Positions 24,140 through 31,685 of a DNA stretch of 31,685 nucleotides are shown piece after piece (position 1 is the first letter of the stretch; each line of letters starts with the position of its first letter). The stretch covers positions 1 to 31,685 of the forward strand of contig JAIPFG010000003.1 of assembly GCA_021736745.1 (NCBI GenBank). Direction: 5' to 3'. Made by a program: the position numbers and the translations under genes. The stretch comes from Pseudomonadales bacterium (GTDB lineage Bacteria > Pseudomonadota > Gammaproteobacteria > Pseudomonadales > IMCC2047). The notes below the pieces were generated by a model. It was not told the DNA's origin. It was given only the letters and a program-made list of their open reading frames with translations, and made no database searches.

Positions 24140-26518
24140 CTAGCCCCTCAATTCTGCATTAAATTGTTTTTCTAAGTTGTTGATAATGCTATCAACGAGC
24201 CGAGAAATTTCGTCATCCGTAAGAGTGCGCGATCTGTGCTGCCACGTCAAGCCTAAAGTAAGGCTTTTTCGATCTGGATCAATTCCCTTGCCTTGATAAA
24301 GGTCAAATAATGTCAGATCCACTAATGACTCCCCCGCATCCTGTCTTACTTGTTTATCAACCGCCGATAGGTGAATTGAATTATCTACAATTATAGACAA
24401 GTCTCGGCGAACTTCAGGAAATTTAGATAGCGGCTCAAAATAAGCGACGACGCCCTGTTCAATCATACCTAGATCCATTTCAAATAAGTATACTGGACCC
24501 TTGATACTCAATGCCTGCTCAATCGAGGGGTGTAATGCTCCTATCGCCCCTACGGTTTTACGGTTACGCATAATTAGCGCACTTTGACCGGGATGCAGCG
24601 CATGATTTTCGGCGGGAATAAATTCATACGAATCGCTATTCCCACCCAAAGCTAAAATTGTCTCCACATCACCCTTGGCATCATAAAAGTCACTTTGCGC
24701 GCGCGCATTTGCCCAACTTTCGGGTGCTCTACCACCGACAATAACTCCTCCCAACTTTGCGACTTGCTCGATTCCACTTTCGGTTTTATTAAATACCAAC
24801 CCCGACTCGAATAAGCAGATACGCTCCTGTTGACGATTTTGGTTATATTGCAGTGCCTGAATCAACCCCGGCCAAAGCGACGTTCGCATCACTGCCATGT
24901 CAGAGGAGATTGGGTTTGCCAGCGTAATCCCTTGATTACTGGTATCAAAGTAAGCCTGTAATTTAGGGTCCACAAAACTGTAGGTAATGGCTTCATAATA
25001 GCCACGAGCCAACAACATACTGCGAATTTGACTCAGGCTAATGACGGCTTCACTTCTTGGTCTGGATTTCAGGGAAACTTGCGGCAGCTTAACCGGAATA
25101 TGGTCGTACCCGTATACCCGTGCGATTTCCTCAATCAGATCAGCTTCGATGGACAGATCGAAACGGTAGGAAGGAACGATCACGCGCCAGCCTTCACCAT
25201 TTTTTGTCTCAATCTGCATTCCTAGCCGTATTAAAATTCCTTCTATCTCATGATCAGGAAGCGTCAAACTGAGCAACCCGGATATACGATGCTTTCGTAA
25301 TTCAATGACCTCAGCAGCCGGAAGATGCGCTTCCGAGCAGACTTCAGTAACCGGCCCAGGCTCACCCCCTACTATCTGTAACAATAATTGCGTTGCACGC
25401 TCAAGAGCCACCGACTGTAACCGATAATCAACACCTCGCTCAAATCGATGTGAAGAGTCGGTATGCAAACCATAACTTCGCGCCTTGCCCGCAATTGCCA
25501 GGGGCGAAAAAAAAGCGCTTTCAAGGAATATATGCTGTGTATTTTCTGATATCCCACTGTTAACGCCGCCCATAATACCGGCCATCGCTAACGGCCCGGA
25601 ATCATCAGTAATTAACAAAGTTTCATCGTTTAATGCCACTTCCTGGCCATCAAGCAATGTGAGCTTTTCGCCTGGCTTGGCCATTCTTACCCGAATACCC
25701 TTTTGCAGTTGTTCAAGATCAAAAGCATGCATTGGTTGACCCAGTTCCAACATGACATAGTTGGTCACATCCACTACTGGATCAATACTTCGTAACCCAC
25801 CGCGACGTAAACGCTCCTGCATCCAAAGCGGCGTAGTGGCATTGGCATTGATATGACGAATTACTCGACCGACATAACGAGGACATCCCTCCGGGGCATC
25901 CACCACCACCGGGAAACCGTCATCAATACTTGCCGCAACCGATTGAATCTCTACAGAAGTAACCGGCAACTTGTTCAGCACACCCAGTTCACGCGCTAAC
26001 CCGGTAATGGATAAACAGTCGCCACGGTTAGGCGTGAGATCAATATCAATACAATTGTCATTCAAGCCGAGATAAGTTCGAATATCCTGACCAACCGGCG
26101 CTTCGTCAGCCAGCTCGATGATGCCATCATGGTTATCACTTAACTCCAGCTCTTTTTCTGAACAAAGCATCCCGTGCGATTCCACCCCACGCAATTTCGC
26201 TTTTTTAATCTTAAAATTTCCAGGCAATATAGCGCCAACTTCCGCCAAAACAACTTTTATTCCGGCACGCACATTAGGCGCGCCACAAACCACCTGATAC
26301 TCCTGCTGTCCAGTGGAGATACGACAAACGCTCAATTTATCCGCATTGGGATGCGCTTCTTTAGTCACGACTTCGGCCACAACTACACCTTCAAACTTAC
26401 CCGCAACCGGTTCAATACCATCTACCTCAAGGCCAGCCATCGTCAATTGTGCGACTAGCTGCTGACTATCGATATCGGGATTAACCCACTCCCTTATCCA
26501 CTTTTCACTGAATTTCAT
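24140..26518 (-). CDS. pheT: Phenylalanyl-tRNA synthetase beta subunit
   Basis: The 792-residue beta subunit, close to the usual length of about 795. In order it has an EMAP/tRNA-binding OB fold (about residues 40-148), the B3/B4 editing region (about 210-380), B5 (about 400-470), a catalytic-like module (about 475-690) and the C-terminal ferredoxin-fold anticodon-binding domain (about 700-792; LSKFPEVRRDLSIIVDNSI). With PheS it forms the alpha2-beta2 enzyme charging tRNA-Phe, and it hydrolyses Tyr-tRNA-Phe. A 105-base non-coding gap separates it from pheS. Confidence 0.97.
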   Translation of the reverse strand: MKFSEKWIREWVNPDIDSQQLVAQLTMAGLEVDGIEPVAGKFEGVVVAEVVTKEAHPNADKLSVCRISTGQQEYQVVCGAPNVRAGIKVVLAEVGAILPGNFKIKKAKLRGVESHGMLCSEKELELSDNHDGIIELADEAPVGQDIRTYLGLNDNCIDIDLTPNRGDCLSITGLARELGVLNKLPVTSVEIQSVAASIDDGFPVVVDAPEGCPRYVGRVIRHINANATTPLWMQERLRRGGLRSIDPVVDVTNYVMLELGQPMHAFDLEQLQKGIRVRMAKPGEKLTLLDGQEVALNDETLLITDDSGPLAMAGIMGGVNSGISENTQHIFLESAFFSPLAIAGKARSYGLHTDSSHRFERGVDYRLQSVALERATQLLLQIVGGEPGPVTEVCSEAHLPAAEVIELRKHRISGLLSLTLPDHEIEGILIRLGMQIETKNGEGWRVIVPSYRFDLSIEADLIEEIARVYGYDHIPVKLPQVSLKSRPRSEAVISLSQIRSMLLARGYYEAITYSFVDPKLQAYFDTSNQGITLANPISSDMAVMRTSLWPGLIQALQYNQNRQQERICLFESGLVFNKTESGIEQVAKLGGVIVGGRAPESWANARAQSDFYDAKGDVETILALGGNSDSYEFIPAENHALHPGQSALIMRNRKTVGAIGALHPSIEQALSIKGPVYLFEMDLGMIEQGVVAYFEPLSKFPEVRRDLSIIVDNSIHLSAVDKQVRQDAGESLVDLTLFDLYQGKGIDPDRKSLTLGLTWQHRSRTLTDDEISRLVDSIINNLEKQFNAELRG

Positions 26519-26623
26519 TGATTAACCTAATCTTATTGATCAACACAAGCCATACTTGCATCAACAATGTTCAAATATTTTCCAGCAAAAGCCGGACCTG
26601 TCTGAATGATCGTCAATTCAAAC

Positions 26624-27640
26624 TTAATTAAATTGTGATAAAAAGCGTAAATCATTTTCAAAAAACAGGCGTAAATCATTGACACCATAACGCAGCATCG
26701 CCAACCTTTCTGCCCCCATACCAAAAGCAAAACCGGTATATTTTTCAGCATCAATACCCGCCGAGGTAAAAACGTTGGGGTGCACCATGCCACAACCCAT
26801 AATTTCAATCCAACCCGTATGACTACAGACACGACAGCCTTCACCGCCACAAATAACACATTCGATATCAACTTCTGCGGATGGCTCTGTAAAAGGAAAG
26901 TAAGAAGGTCGAAACCTTACGGCCAACTCTTTTTCAAAAAAGACCTTTAAAAATTCAGCAACCGTTCCCTTAAGATCGGCAAAACTCACCCCTTCATCCA
27001 CCAACAACCCCTCTACCTGATGAAACATGGGCGTGTGTGTCAGGTCGGAATCGCAGCGATAAACCCGACCGGGACAAATAATACCAAAGGGAGGTTCACC
27101 GTTTTCCATCACTCGAATTTGTACCGGGGAGGTATGGGTTCGCAACAGAGTATGCGCATCAAAATAAAAGGTGTCATGCATAGCCCTGGCCGGATGATGC
27201 GAGGGAATATTCAGCGCCTCAAAATTATGGTAATCGTCTTCGATCTCCGGCCCTTGCGCAACCTCATAACCTAAATGCGAAAAAAAGGCTTCTATTCGAT
27301 CCAACGTCTTGGTCACTGGATGCAGATTTCCCGACTGTTGCCCTCTTCCCGGCAAGGTAACATCGATGGTTTCAGCCGCAAGACGTTGATTGAGCAATTG
27401 ATCGTTCAGCCCATTTTTGCGCTGATTAATTACGGCTTGCAGTTCCTGCTTGGCTTCGTTGATTGCCGCACCCGCTTGTGGCCGTTCTGCGGCTGACAGA
27501 TGACCCAGGCCCTTCAGCAACTGTGTTAGCTCGCCTTTCTTTCCCAGGTACTGCACTCTCACCTGATCCAATGCTTGTGCGTCAGCGGCGGCGTCAATTG
27601 CCGATTTGGCTTGCGCAACCAGGGATTCCAGGTTTTCCAT
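26624..27640 (-). CDS. pheS: Phenylalanyl-tRNA synthetase alpha subunit
   Basis: The 338-residue catalytic alpha subunit. It has an N-terminal coiled-coil arm (about residues 1-85) that contacts tRNA and a class II core. The core shows GNLHPVTKTLDRIEAFF, motif 2 FRPSYFPFTEPSAEVDIEC, and motif 3 GFAFGMGAERLAMLRYG near the end. A CVICGGEGCRVC cysteine cluster lies after motif 2. GGAG sits seven bases before the ATG. A strong hairpin with a T-run ends only 12 bases before the start codon, so expression is probably controlled by attenuation. Confidence 0.97.
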   Translation of the reverse strand: MENLESLVAQAKSAIDAAADAQALDQVRVQYLGKKGELTQLLKGLGHLSAAERPQAGAAINEAKQELQAVINQRKNGLNDQLLNQRLAAETIDVTLPGRGQQSGNLHPVTKTLDRIEAFFSHLGYEVAQGPEIEDDYHNFEALNIPSHHPARAMHDTFYFDAHTLLRTHTSPVQIRVMENGEPPFGIICPGRVYRCDSDLTHTPMFHQVEGLLVDEGVSFADLKGTVAEFLKVFFEKELAVRFRPSYFPFTEPSAEVDIECVICGGEGCRVCSHTGWIEIMGCGMVHPNVFTSAGIDAEKYTGFAFGMGAERLAMLRYGVNDLRLFFENDLRFLSQFN

Positions 27641-27652
27641 TCACTTTCTCCG

Positions 27653-27687
27653 AAAAAATAGGGGGAAGAGCAATCGCTCTTCCCCCT
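27653..27687 (-). terminator. Terminator or attenuator immediately before pheS
   Basis: GGGGGAAGAGC / GCTCTTCCCCC form a perfect 11-bp stem (27661-27671 and 27676-27686) with a 4-base loop. On the - strand a TATTTTTT run follows (27660-27653), giving a textbook intrinsic terminator. It lies after rplT and before pheS, so it can end the thrS-rplT transcript or act as the pheST attenuator. Confidence 0.88.
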
Positions 27688-27703
27688 ACTAAGCACACTG
27701 TAG

Positions 27704-27740
27704 GTTCGGCTGATTTATCCAATAGGATATTCGGCCGAAC
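27704..27740 (-). promoter_or_regulatory. Second stem-loop in the pheS leader
   Basis: GTTCGGC and GCCGAAC (27704-27710 and 27734-27740) pair as a 7-bp outer stem. An inner 5-bp stem, TATCC / GGATA, encloses a 4-base loop. The hairpin lies 17 bases upstream of the terminator stem in the transcript and could be part of an attenuation switch. No Phe-rich ATG leader peptide was found. Confidence 0.5.
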
Positions 27741-27838
27741 AATATTATTGCCTAAACCAACTCAACCAAAGTGGTACCTACACCTTCACCCAGTTTAGAG
27801 TGACTTTCCGGCTTAGACTAATAATGATGATTACTCAA

Positions 27839-28198
27839 CTAGGCGGCCAGAGCGGCTTTTGCTTTTTCCGCAATAGCGCTAAAAGCCTCTTTTTCATAGA
27901 CAGCCAAGTCAGCCAGCACCCGACGATCAATTTCGATTGATGCTTTCTTCAAACCGGCAATCAGGCGGCTATATGACAAGCCATTATCTCTGGCGGCAGC
28001 ATTAATACGGGTAATCCAGAGCGCACGAAACTGACGCTTACGCTGACGGCGATCCCGGTAGGCATATTGCCCTGCTTTAATAACAGCCTGTTTGGCAACT
28101 CGGTAAATACGGCTACGGGCACCGTAATAACCTTTCGCCTGCTTTAATATTTTCTTGTGACGCTTGTGTGCCGTCACACCTCTTTTAACACGTGGCAT
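27839..28198 (-). CDS. rplT: Large ribosomal subunit protein bL20
   Basis: A 119-residue 50S assembly protein of normal length. PRVKRGVTAHKRHKKILKQA, AKGYYGARSRIYRVAKQAV and RDRRQRKRQFRALWITRINA are family signatures. It follows rpmI by 34 bases. In E. coli L20 represses translation of rpmI and, by coupling, its own gene; the same gene order here makes that likely. Confidence 0.98.
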   Translation of the reverse strand: MPRVKRGVTAHKRHKKILKQAKGYYGARSRIYRVAKQAVIKAGQYAYRDRRQRKRQFRALWITRINAAARDNGLSYSRLIAGLKKASIEIDRRVLADLAVYEKEAFSAIAEKAKAALAA

Positions 28199-28232
28199 TG
28201 TTTAGTCCTCTCAGAATTCTGATTGCAAAAAA

Positions 28233-28427
28233 TTAAGTATTAGGCAGCATGCGCTTAATGAGACCGACATCTGCACCATGAACTTGCAGCGTTGGACGTA
28301 ATTGACGCTTACGCTTAGTACTCTTTTTCGTCAGAATGTGACTTCTGAAGGACTGTTTGTGCTTGAAACCATTCGCCGTTTTCTTAAAGCGCTTGGCCGC
28401 ACCTCTGTTCGTTTTGATTTTAGACAT
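28233..28427 (-). CDS. rpmI: Large ribosomal subunit protein bL35
   Basis: A 64-residue basic 50S protein of normal length, with the family pattern KIKTNRGAAKRFKKTANGFK and LRPTLQVHGADVGLIKRMLP. It lies between infC and rplT, the conserved order. The Shine-Dalgarno is poor (GAG nine bases upstream), which fits a gene whose translation is controlled by L20. Confidence 0.98.
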   Translation of the reverse strand: MSKIKTNRGAAKRFKKTANGFKHKQSFRSHILTKKSTKRKRQLRPTLQVHGADVGLIKRMLPNT

Positions 28428-28464
28428 CTTATTTAACTCGCATTTTCACTTTAGGTTAAAATAT

Positions 28465-28484
28465 GAAACGCCATTTAGCGTCTC
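28465..28484 (-). promoter_or_regulatory. Stem-loop spanning the infC stop codon
   Basis: In the - strand RNA, GAGACGC and GCGUUUC pair over seven positions (one G-U pair) around a 6-base loop that contains the infC stop codon. A U-rich stretch follows. It may attenuate transcription or take part in the structure that controls rpmI; the function is not shown by sequence alone. Confidence 0.4.
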
Positions 28485-29008
28485 TTCTTAGTTGGGGTGA
28501 GCACCATCGTTATCTGACGACCTTCTGGTTTGGGTTGCAATTCGACCGTGCCGTATTCGAGCAAGTCTTCCGCCACCCTTTTCATTAGGTTCATCCCGAT
28601 TTCCTGATGGGCCATTTCCCGGCCACGAAACCGACAGGTTACCTTGGCCTTGTCCCCGTTTTCTAGGAAACGTATCAGGTTGCGTAGTTTTACCTGATAA
28701 TCTCCTTCTTCCGTCCCTGGTCGAAACTTGATTTCTTTCACCTGCGTCTGCCGTTGTTTCTTACGGTTAGCCGCTTGCTGCTTCTTCTCGTCGAATAGCT
28801 TTTTCCCGTAATCCATCACTTTACAAACGGGAGGCTCCGCATCCGCCGCTATTTCAACCAAATCCAAATTTGCCGCTTTTGCTGCCGCTAATGCTTCCTC
28901 AAGAGAGACGATCCCACCCTGTTCCCCGTCTTCTAGCACCAACCTGACAGTTGAAGCTTCAATCTCTTCGTTAATGGCGGCTTTATGTTTTCGGCTTTTC
29001 ATATTAAT
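28475..29008 (-). CDS. infC: Translation initiation factor IF-3 with an AUU start codon
   Basis: A 177-residue initiation factor. The N-terminal domain (INEEIEASTVRLVLEDGEQG) and linker precede the C-terminal 30S-binding domain (VKEIKFRPGTEEGDYQVKLR, KVTCRFRGREMAHQEIG, RQITMVLTPTKKR). An in-frame ATG lies at 29002, but the Shine-Dalgarno AGGAG (29022-29018) is 15 bases from it and only 9 bases from an in-frame ATT at 29008-29006. I therefore choose ATT. AUU starts are known for infC in E. coli and relatives, where IF-3 rejects its own non-standard start codon and so regulates itself. It begins 35 bases after thrS. Confidence 0.93.
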   Translation of the reverse strand: MNMKSRKHKAAINEEIEASTVRLVLEDGEQGGIVSLEEALAAAKAANLDLVEIAADAEPPVCKVMDYGKKLFDEKKQQAANRKKQRQTQVKEIKFRPGTEEGDYQVKLRNLIRFLENGDKAKVTCRFRGREMAHQEIGMNLMKRVAEDLLEYGTVELQPKPEGRQITMVLTPTKKRR

Positions 29009-29043
29009 GAAGCAGTACTCCTAAAAAAATTAACAATATAGCC

Positions 29044-30963
29044 TTAAGCGACCCGGCCACGACGCTCAATATCCGTCGTCAACCGTTCGCAGAAGGCATC
29101 TAAATCCATTATTCCCAGATCTTCACCTGAGCGGGATCGCACCGCAAGCGTACCGGATTCCAGTTCTTGGTTTCCTACTACCAACAAATAGGGAACACGC
29201 TGAATCGTGTGCTCGCGAATTTTAAAGCCGATCTTCTCGTTTCTCAAGTCCGAAATGACCCTAAATCCTTTATTTCTCAAGGTTTTTTCAATTTTTTCAC
29301 AATATTCGGACTGTTTATCAGTAATATTCATGATCACAGCCTGTTGCGGTGCGAGCCAGACAGGCATCGAACCCGCATAGTTTTCGATTAATATGCCGAT
29401 AAATCGCTCAAAAGACCCAAGAATTGCCCGGTGTAACATAACTGGAATTTGCCGACTGCCATCTTCCGCAACATATTGCGCATCCAACCTTCCCGGCATT
29501 GAAAAGTCGACTTGAATTGTGCCGCACTGCCAAACCCGACCAAGGCAATCTTTTAAGGAAAACTCTATCTTCGGTCCATAAAATGCCCCTTCACCGGGCT
29601 GCAGATCCCAATCTATTCCTTTGTTATTGAGCGCCAGTTCAAGAGCATGCTCTGCTTTATCCCAAACCTCGTCGGCACCCACCCTTTTTTCAGGCCGGGT
29701 GGAAAGCTTGATTAATACCTCGTTAAAACCAAAATCACGATACACGCTATATAGCAGCTCTATAAAGGTAGCCACTTCTTGCTGAATCTGATCTTCGGTG
29801 CAGAATATATGTGCATCATCCTGGGTAAAGCCTCGCACCCTCATTAAGCCTTGTAATGTTCCTGAGGGTTCATTTCTATGACAGGAGCCAAACTCAGCCA
29901 GCCGCAAAGGCAAATCCCGGTAACTGCGCAAGCCTTGGTTAAACACCTGCACATGACAAGGACAGTTCATCGGTTTAACCGCGTAATTACGGTTCTCGGA
30001 ATGAGAAGAAAACATCTCATCACCAAACTTATCCGCATGCCCGGACTTTTCCCAAAGTGAATAATCCACTAACTGCGGCGTTCTAATTTCGTGGTAACCA
30101 TTATCCTGCTGTATCTTGCGCATGTATTGCTCAACCGCCTGATAAATTGCCCAACCTTTAGGATGCCAAAACGCCATTCCAGGGGCTTCTTCCTGAAGAT
30201 GAAACAAGTCCATCTTCTTTGCCAGTTTGCGGTGATCTCGCTTTTCCGCTTCCGCTAAAAAGTTCAGGTATTCTTTGAGCTGCCGCTTATCCGGCCATGC
30301 CGTGCCATAAATACGCTGCAGCATCTGATTGGACGAGTCGCCTCGCCAATAGGCGCCGGAAACACGCATCAACTTGAAGTGTTCACAGAATCGCATGTTC
30401 GGCACATGCGGCCCGCGACACATATCAATATATTCTTGATGATAATAAAGGCCCGGAGAATCCTCTTTGCTGATATCCCGTTCCAGAATTTCCAGCTTAT
30501 AGGATTCATTTCGCTCAGCAAAAGCATCATAGGCTTCCTGCCAAGTTACCTTTTTCTTAATCACGTCATAATGGGTTTGCGCCAACGACTTCATGCGCTC
30601 TTCTAAAAGAATTATATCCTCATCGGTTATGCGCTTTTCCAGGTCGATATCGTAGTAAAACCCATTTTCGATCACTGGGCCAATCGCCATTTTGGTGTCT
30701 GGCCACAGTTGCTTGATGGCATGCCCCAGCAAGTGCGCACAGGAGTGCCGGATAATTTCTAGTCCTTCCGAATCTTTAGCCGTATAAATTATCAGATTGG
30801 CATCACCATGGATCAGATCATGGGCATCCATCGGTACACCGTTAACCGCTCCCCCCAAAGTTGCTTTAGCGAGACCCGGACCAATGTTAGCCGCCACCTC
30901 GTAAACAGAGACTGGATGATCAAAAATTCGTTGCGAACCATCGGGAAGTGTAATAACAGGCAT
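29044..30963 (-). CDS. thrS: Threonyl-tRNA synthetase
   Basis: A 639-residue enzyme, near the E. coli length of 642. It has the N-terminal TGS domain (residues 1-61; VITLPDGSQRIFDHPVSVYE) and the SAD editing domain (HSCAHLLGHA, then CRGPHVPN). The class II core has the zinc-binding Cys in MNCPCHVQVFN, motif 2 (FGSCHRNEPSGTLQGLMRVR) and motif 3 (PVMLHRAILGSFERFIGIL). The C-terminal anticodon-binding domain is about residues 535-639. AAGGAA precedes the ATG by six bases. A tRNA-Thr-like hairpin sits just upstream and implies translational autoregulation. Confidence 0.98.
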   Translation of the reverse strand: MPVITLPDGSQRIFDHPVSVYEVAANIGPGLAKATLGGAVNGVPMDAHDLIHGDANLIIYTAKDSEGLEIIRHSCAHLLGHAIKQLWPDTKMAIGPVIENGFYYDIDLEKRITDEDIILLEERMKSLAQTHYDVIKKKVTWQEAYDAFAERNESYKLEILERDISKEDSPGLYYHQEYIDMCRGPHVPNMRFCEHFKLMRVSGAYWRGDSSNQMLQRIYGTAWPDKRQLKEYLNFLAEAEKRDHRKLAKKMDLFHLQEEAPGMAFWHPKGWAIYQAVEQYMRKIQQDNGYHEIRTPQLVDYSLWEKSGHADKFGDEMFSSHSENRNYAVKPMNCPCHVQVFNQGLRSYRDLPLRLAEFGSCHRNEPSGTLQGLMRVRGFTQDDAHIFCTEDQIQQEVATFIELLYSVYRDFGFNEVLIKLSTRPEKRVGADEVWDKAEHALELALNNKGIDWDLQPGEGAFYGPKIEFSLKDCLGRVWQCGTIQVDFSMPGRLDAQYVAEDGSRQIPVMLHRAILGSFERFIGILIENYAGSMPVWLAPQQAVIMNITDKQSEYCEKIEKTLRNKGFRVISDLRNEKIGFKIREHTIQRVPYLLVVGNQELESGTLAVRSRSGEDLGIMDLDAFCERLTTDIERRGRVA

Positions 30964-30983
30964 AATATTTCCTTACTTCAGTG

Positions 30984-31004
30984 GTGACCCCTACCAAAGG
31001 CCAC
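30984..31004 (-). promoter_or_regulatory. thrS translational operator: mimic of the tRNA-Thr anticodon arm
   Basis: In the - strand RNA, bases 31004-30998 pair with 30990-30984 over seven positions (one U-G, one G-U). They close a 7-base loop UUGGUAG that has GGU, the tRNA-Thr anticodon, at the anticodon position after U33 and before A37. GGU lies at -32 to -30 relative to the thrS start, just before the Shine-Dalgarno. In E. coli, ThrRS binds such a mimic and blocks its own translation. Confidence 0.72.
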
Positions 31005-31008
31005 ATGA

Positions 31009-31036
31009 AATAAGGCGCGTAAATACGCGCCTTATT
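31009..31036 (-). terminator. Perfect 12-bp hairpin between mdh and thrS
   Basis: AATAAGGCGCGT / ACGCGCCTTATT pair perfectly around AAAT. On the - strand the stem ends in CCTTATTTC, a moderate T-rich tail, so it may terminate the malate dehydrogenase transcript. It lies four bases upstream of the thrS operator hairpin and could instead be the second stem-loop of that operator, or serve both roles. Confidence 0.6.
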
Positions 31037-31063
31037 AATCGATAAATTGACTGACTGAGTATT

Positions 31064-31685
31064 CTAACAAATACGGTCAGTTTGTACGACCGGATTATTA
31101 AGGCGCAAGCACTCAGCGTCTAAATCATTCGTTGCATCAGCACGCCCAAAGGGATCCGCCATCCGTGCTGCCGTTTCTGCAGGCAACAAATCATTAATGG
31201 CGGCGCGTTCTTCAAGCAATTCTTTTTCAGTCGCCTTCATTTTTTCACGGGAGTATTCATTGACTTCCAACCCCTGAACAATTTCATAACGACCATAGTT
31301 ACAACGTACCGGGAAAGAATAAATGATGCCTGTTTCAACACCATAACTACCATCACTTGGGATAGCCATGCTAACCCAGTCGTCCCCGGTCCCCAAAGCC
31401 CAACTGCGCATATGGTCAATCGCTGCCTGGGCTGCAGAGGCTGAGCTTGAAGCTCCCCGCGCATTGATAATGGCGGCACCACGCTGCTGCACCAAAGAGA
31501 TAAATTGCTCCCTATACCAAGCTTCATCGACTGTTTCGAGTACCGCCTTGCCATGGATTGAAGCATGATGAAGATCAGGGTATTGAGTTGCCGAGTGATT
31601 ACCCCAAATGATAACCCCTTTCACATCGCTTGAGTTGGTCGCTAACTTATTACCCAAAATACCTTTGGCTCGCTGATGATCCAAA
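31064..31685 (-). CDS. mdh: Malate dehydrogenase with C-terminal extension (5' end missing)
   Basis: The C-terminal 207 or so residues of an NAD-dependent malate dehydrogenase of the cytosolic, Thermus/Burkholderia-like group, converting malate and oxaloacetate in the citric acid cycle. The segment starts in LDHQRAKGIL (TTG codes Leu here, not a start) and contains the catalytic His in IIWGNHSATQYPDLHHA. VSMAIPSDGSYGVETGIIYS and EIVQGLEVNEYSREKM follow. The usual end of this family is near ELLEERAAINDLL. Here about 39 more residues follow, with cysteines in DAECLRL and at the very C terminus (TDRIC). The rest of the gene lies beyond the right edge. Confidence 0.93.
   Translation of the reverse strand, partial: LDHQRAKGILGNKLATNSSDVKGVIIWGNHSATQYPDLHHASIHGKAVLETVDEAWYREQFISLVQQRGAAIINARGASSSASAAQAAIDHMRSWALGTGDDWVSMAIPSDGSYGVETGIIYSFPVRCNYGRYEIVQGLEVNEYSREKMKATEKELLEERAAINDLLPAETAARMADPFGRADATNDLDAECLRLNNPVVQTDRIC

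Noticed and set aside
26533..26871. Minus-strand frame of 112 codons across the pheS 3' end and the pheS-pheT gap
   Set aside because: Most of it lies inside pheS in another frame, and the translation looks like out-of-frame sequence.
1..31685. CRISPR arrays, insertion sequences, integrases or attachment sites
   Set aside because: No regularly spaced repeats, transposase or integrase motifs, or direct repeats of the tRNA end were seen.

Overview
The window looks like a chromosomal segment of a (probably marine) gammaproteobacterium of the Pseudomonadales/Cellvibrionales type. The main evidence is the block thrS-infC-rpmI-rplT-pheS-pheT-ihfA-merR-like-tRNA-Pro, an order familiar from Pseudomonas and its relatives. 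The left half looks clearly more AT-rich than the housekeeping block. No insertion sequence, integrase, phage gene or CRISPR array was seen. Everything here is read by eye from sequence; no database search was run.

Region 1 (1-10141, + strand; plus 10170-10853, - strand) is a surface-polysaccharide locus. It starts with the 3' part of a giant modular glycosyltransferase: sulfotransferase end, coiled coil, WbsX-like domain, GT4 domain, GT2 domain. A sugar-nucleotide epimerase/dehydratase follows, then a sulfotransferase overlapping an AlgX/AlgJ-like O-acetyltransferase candidate, then a zinc-ribbon methyltransferase. The ABC-2 exporter pair Wzm/Wzt and two more sulfotransferases complete it, the last on the opposite strand. 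Four sulfotransferase modules beside an ABC polysaccharide exporter suggest a sulfated, possibly acetylated and methylated, O-antigen or capsule.

Region 2 (10951-12590, - strand) is a self-contained transcription unit for a 465-aa secreted protein rich in Ala, Thr, Gly and Val. It has a strong sigma70-like promoter, a stem-loop at the predicted 5' end of the mRNA, a good Shine-Dalgarno and a strong terminator. This resembles an abundant S-layer-like surface protein. Region 3 (12732-23045, - strand) is a complete type II secretion operon in the order E-F-G-H-I-J-K-L-M-N(C)-D, which is the Xanthomonas xps order, with a lipoprotein secretin. A candidate promoter lies at 23016-23045. The secretion machine, its candidate major substrate and the surface glycan locus are adjacent, which suggests one cell-envelope island.

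Region 4 (23220-31685, - strand) is housekeeping: tRNA-Pro(GGG), a MerR-like regulator, ihfA, pheT, pheS, rplT, rpmI, infC, thrS and the 3' part of a malate dehydrogenase gene. It carries readable regulation: a tRNA-Thr anticodon-arm mimic just upstream of thrS, an AUU start codon for infC favoured by Shine-Dalgarno spacing, and a perfect hairpin with a T-run just before pheS. The malate dehydrogenase carries an unusual C-terminal extension of about 39 residues containing two cysteines.
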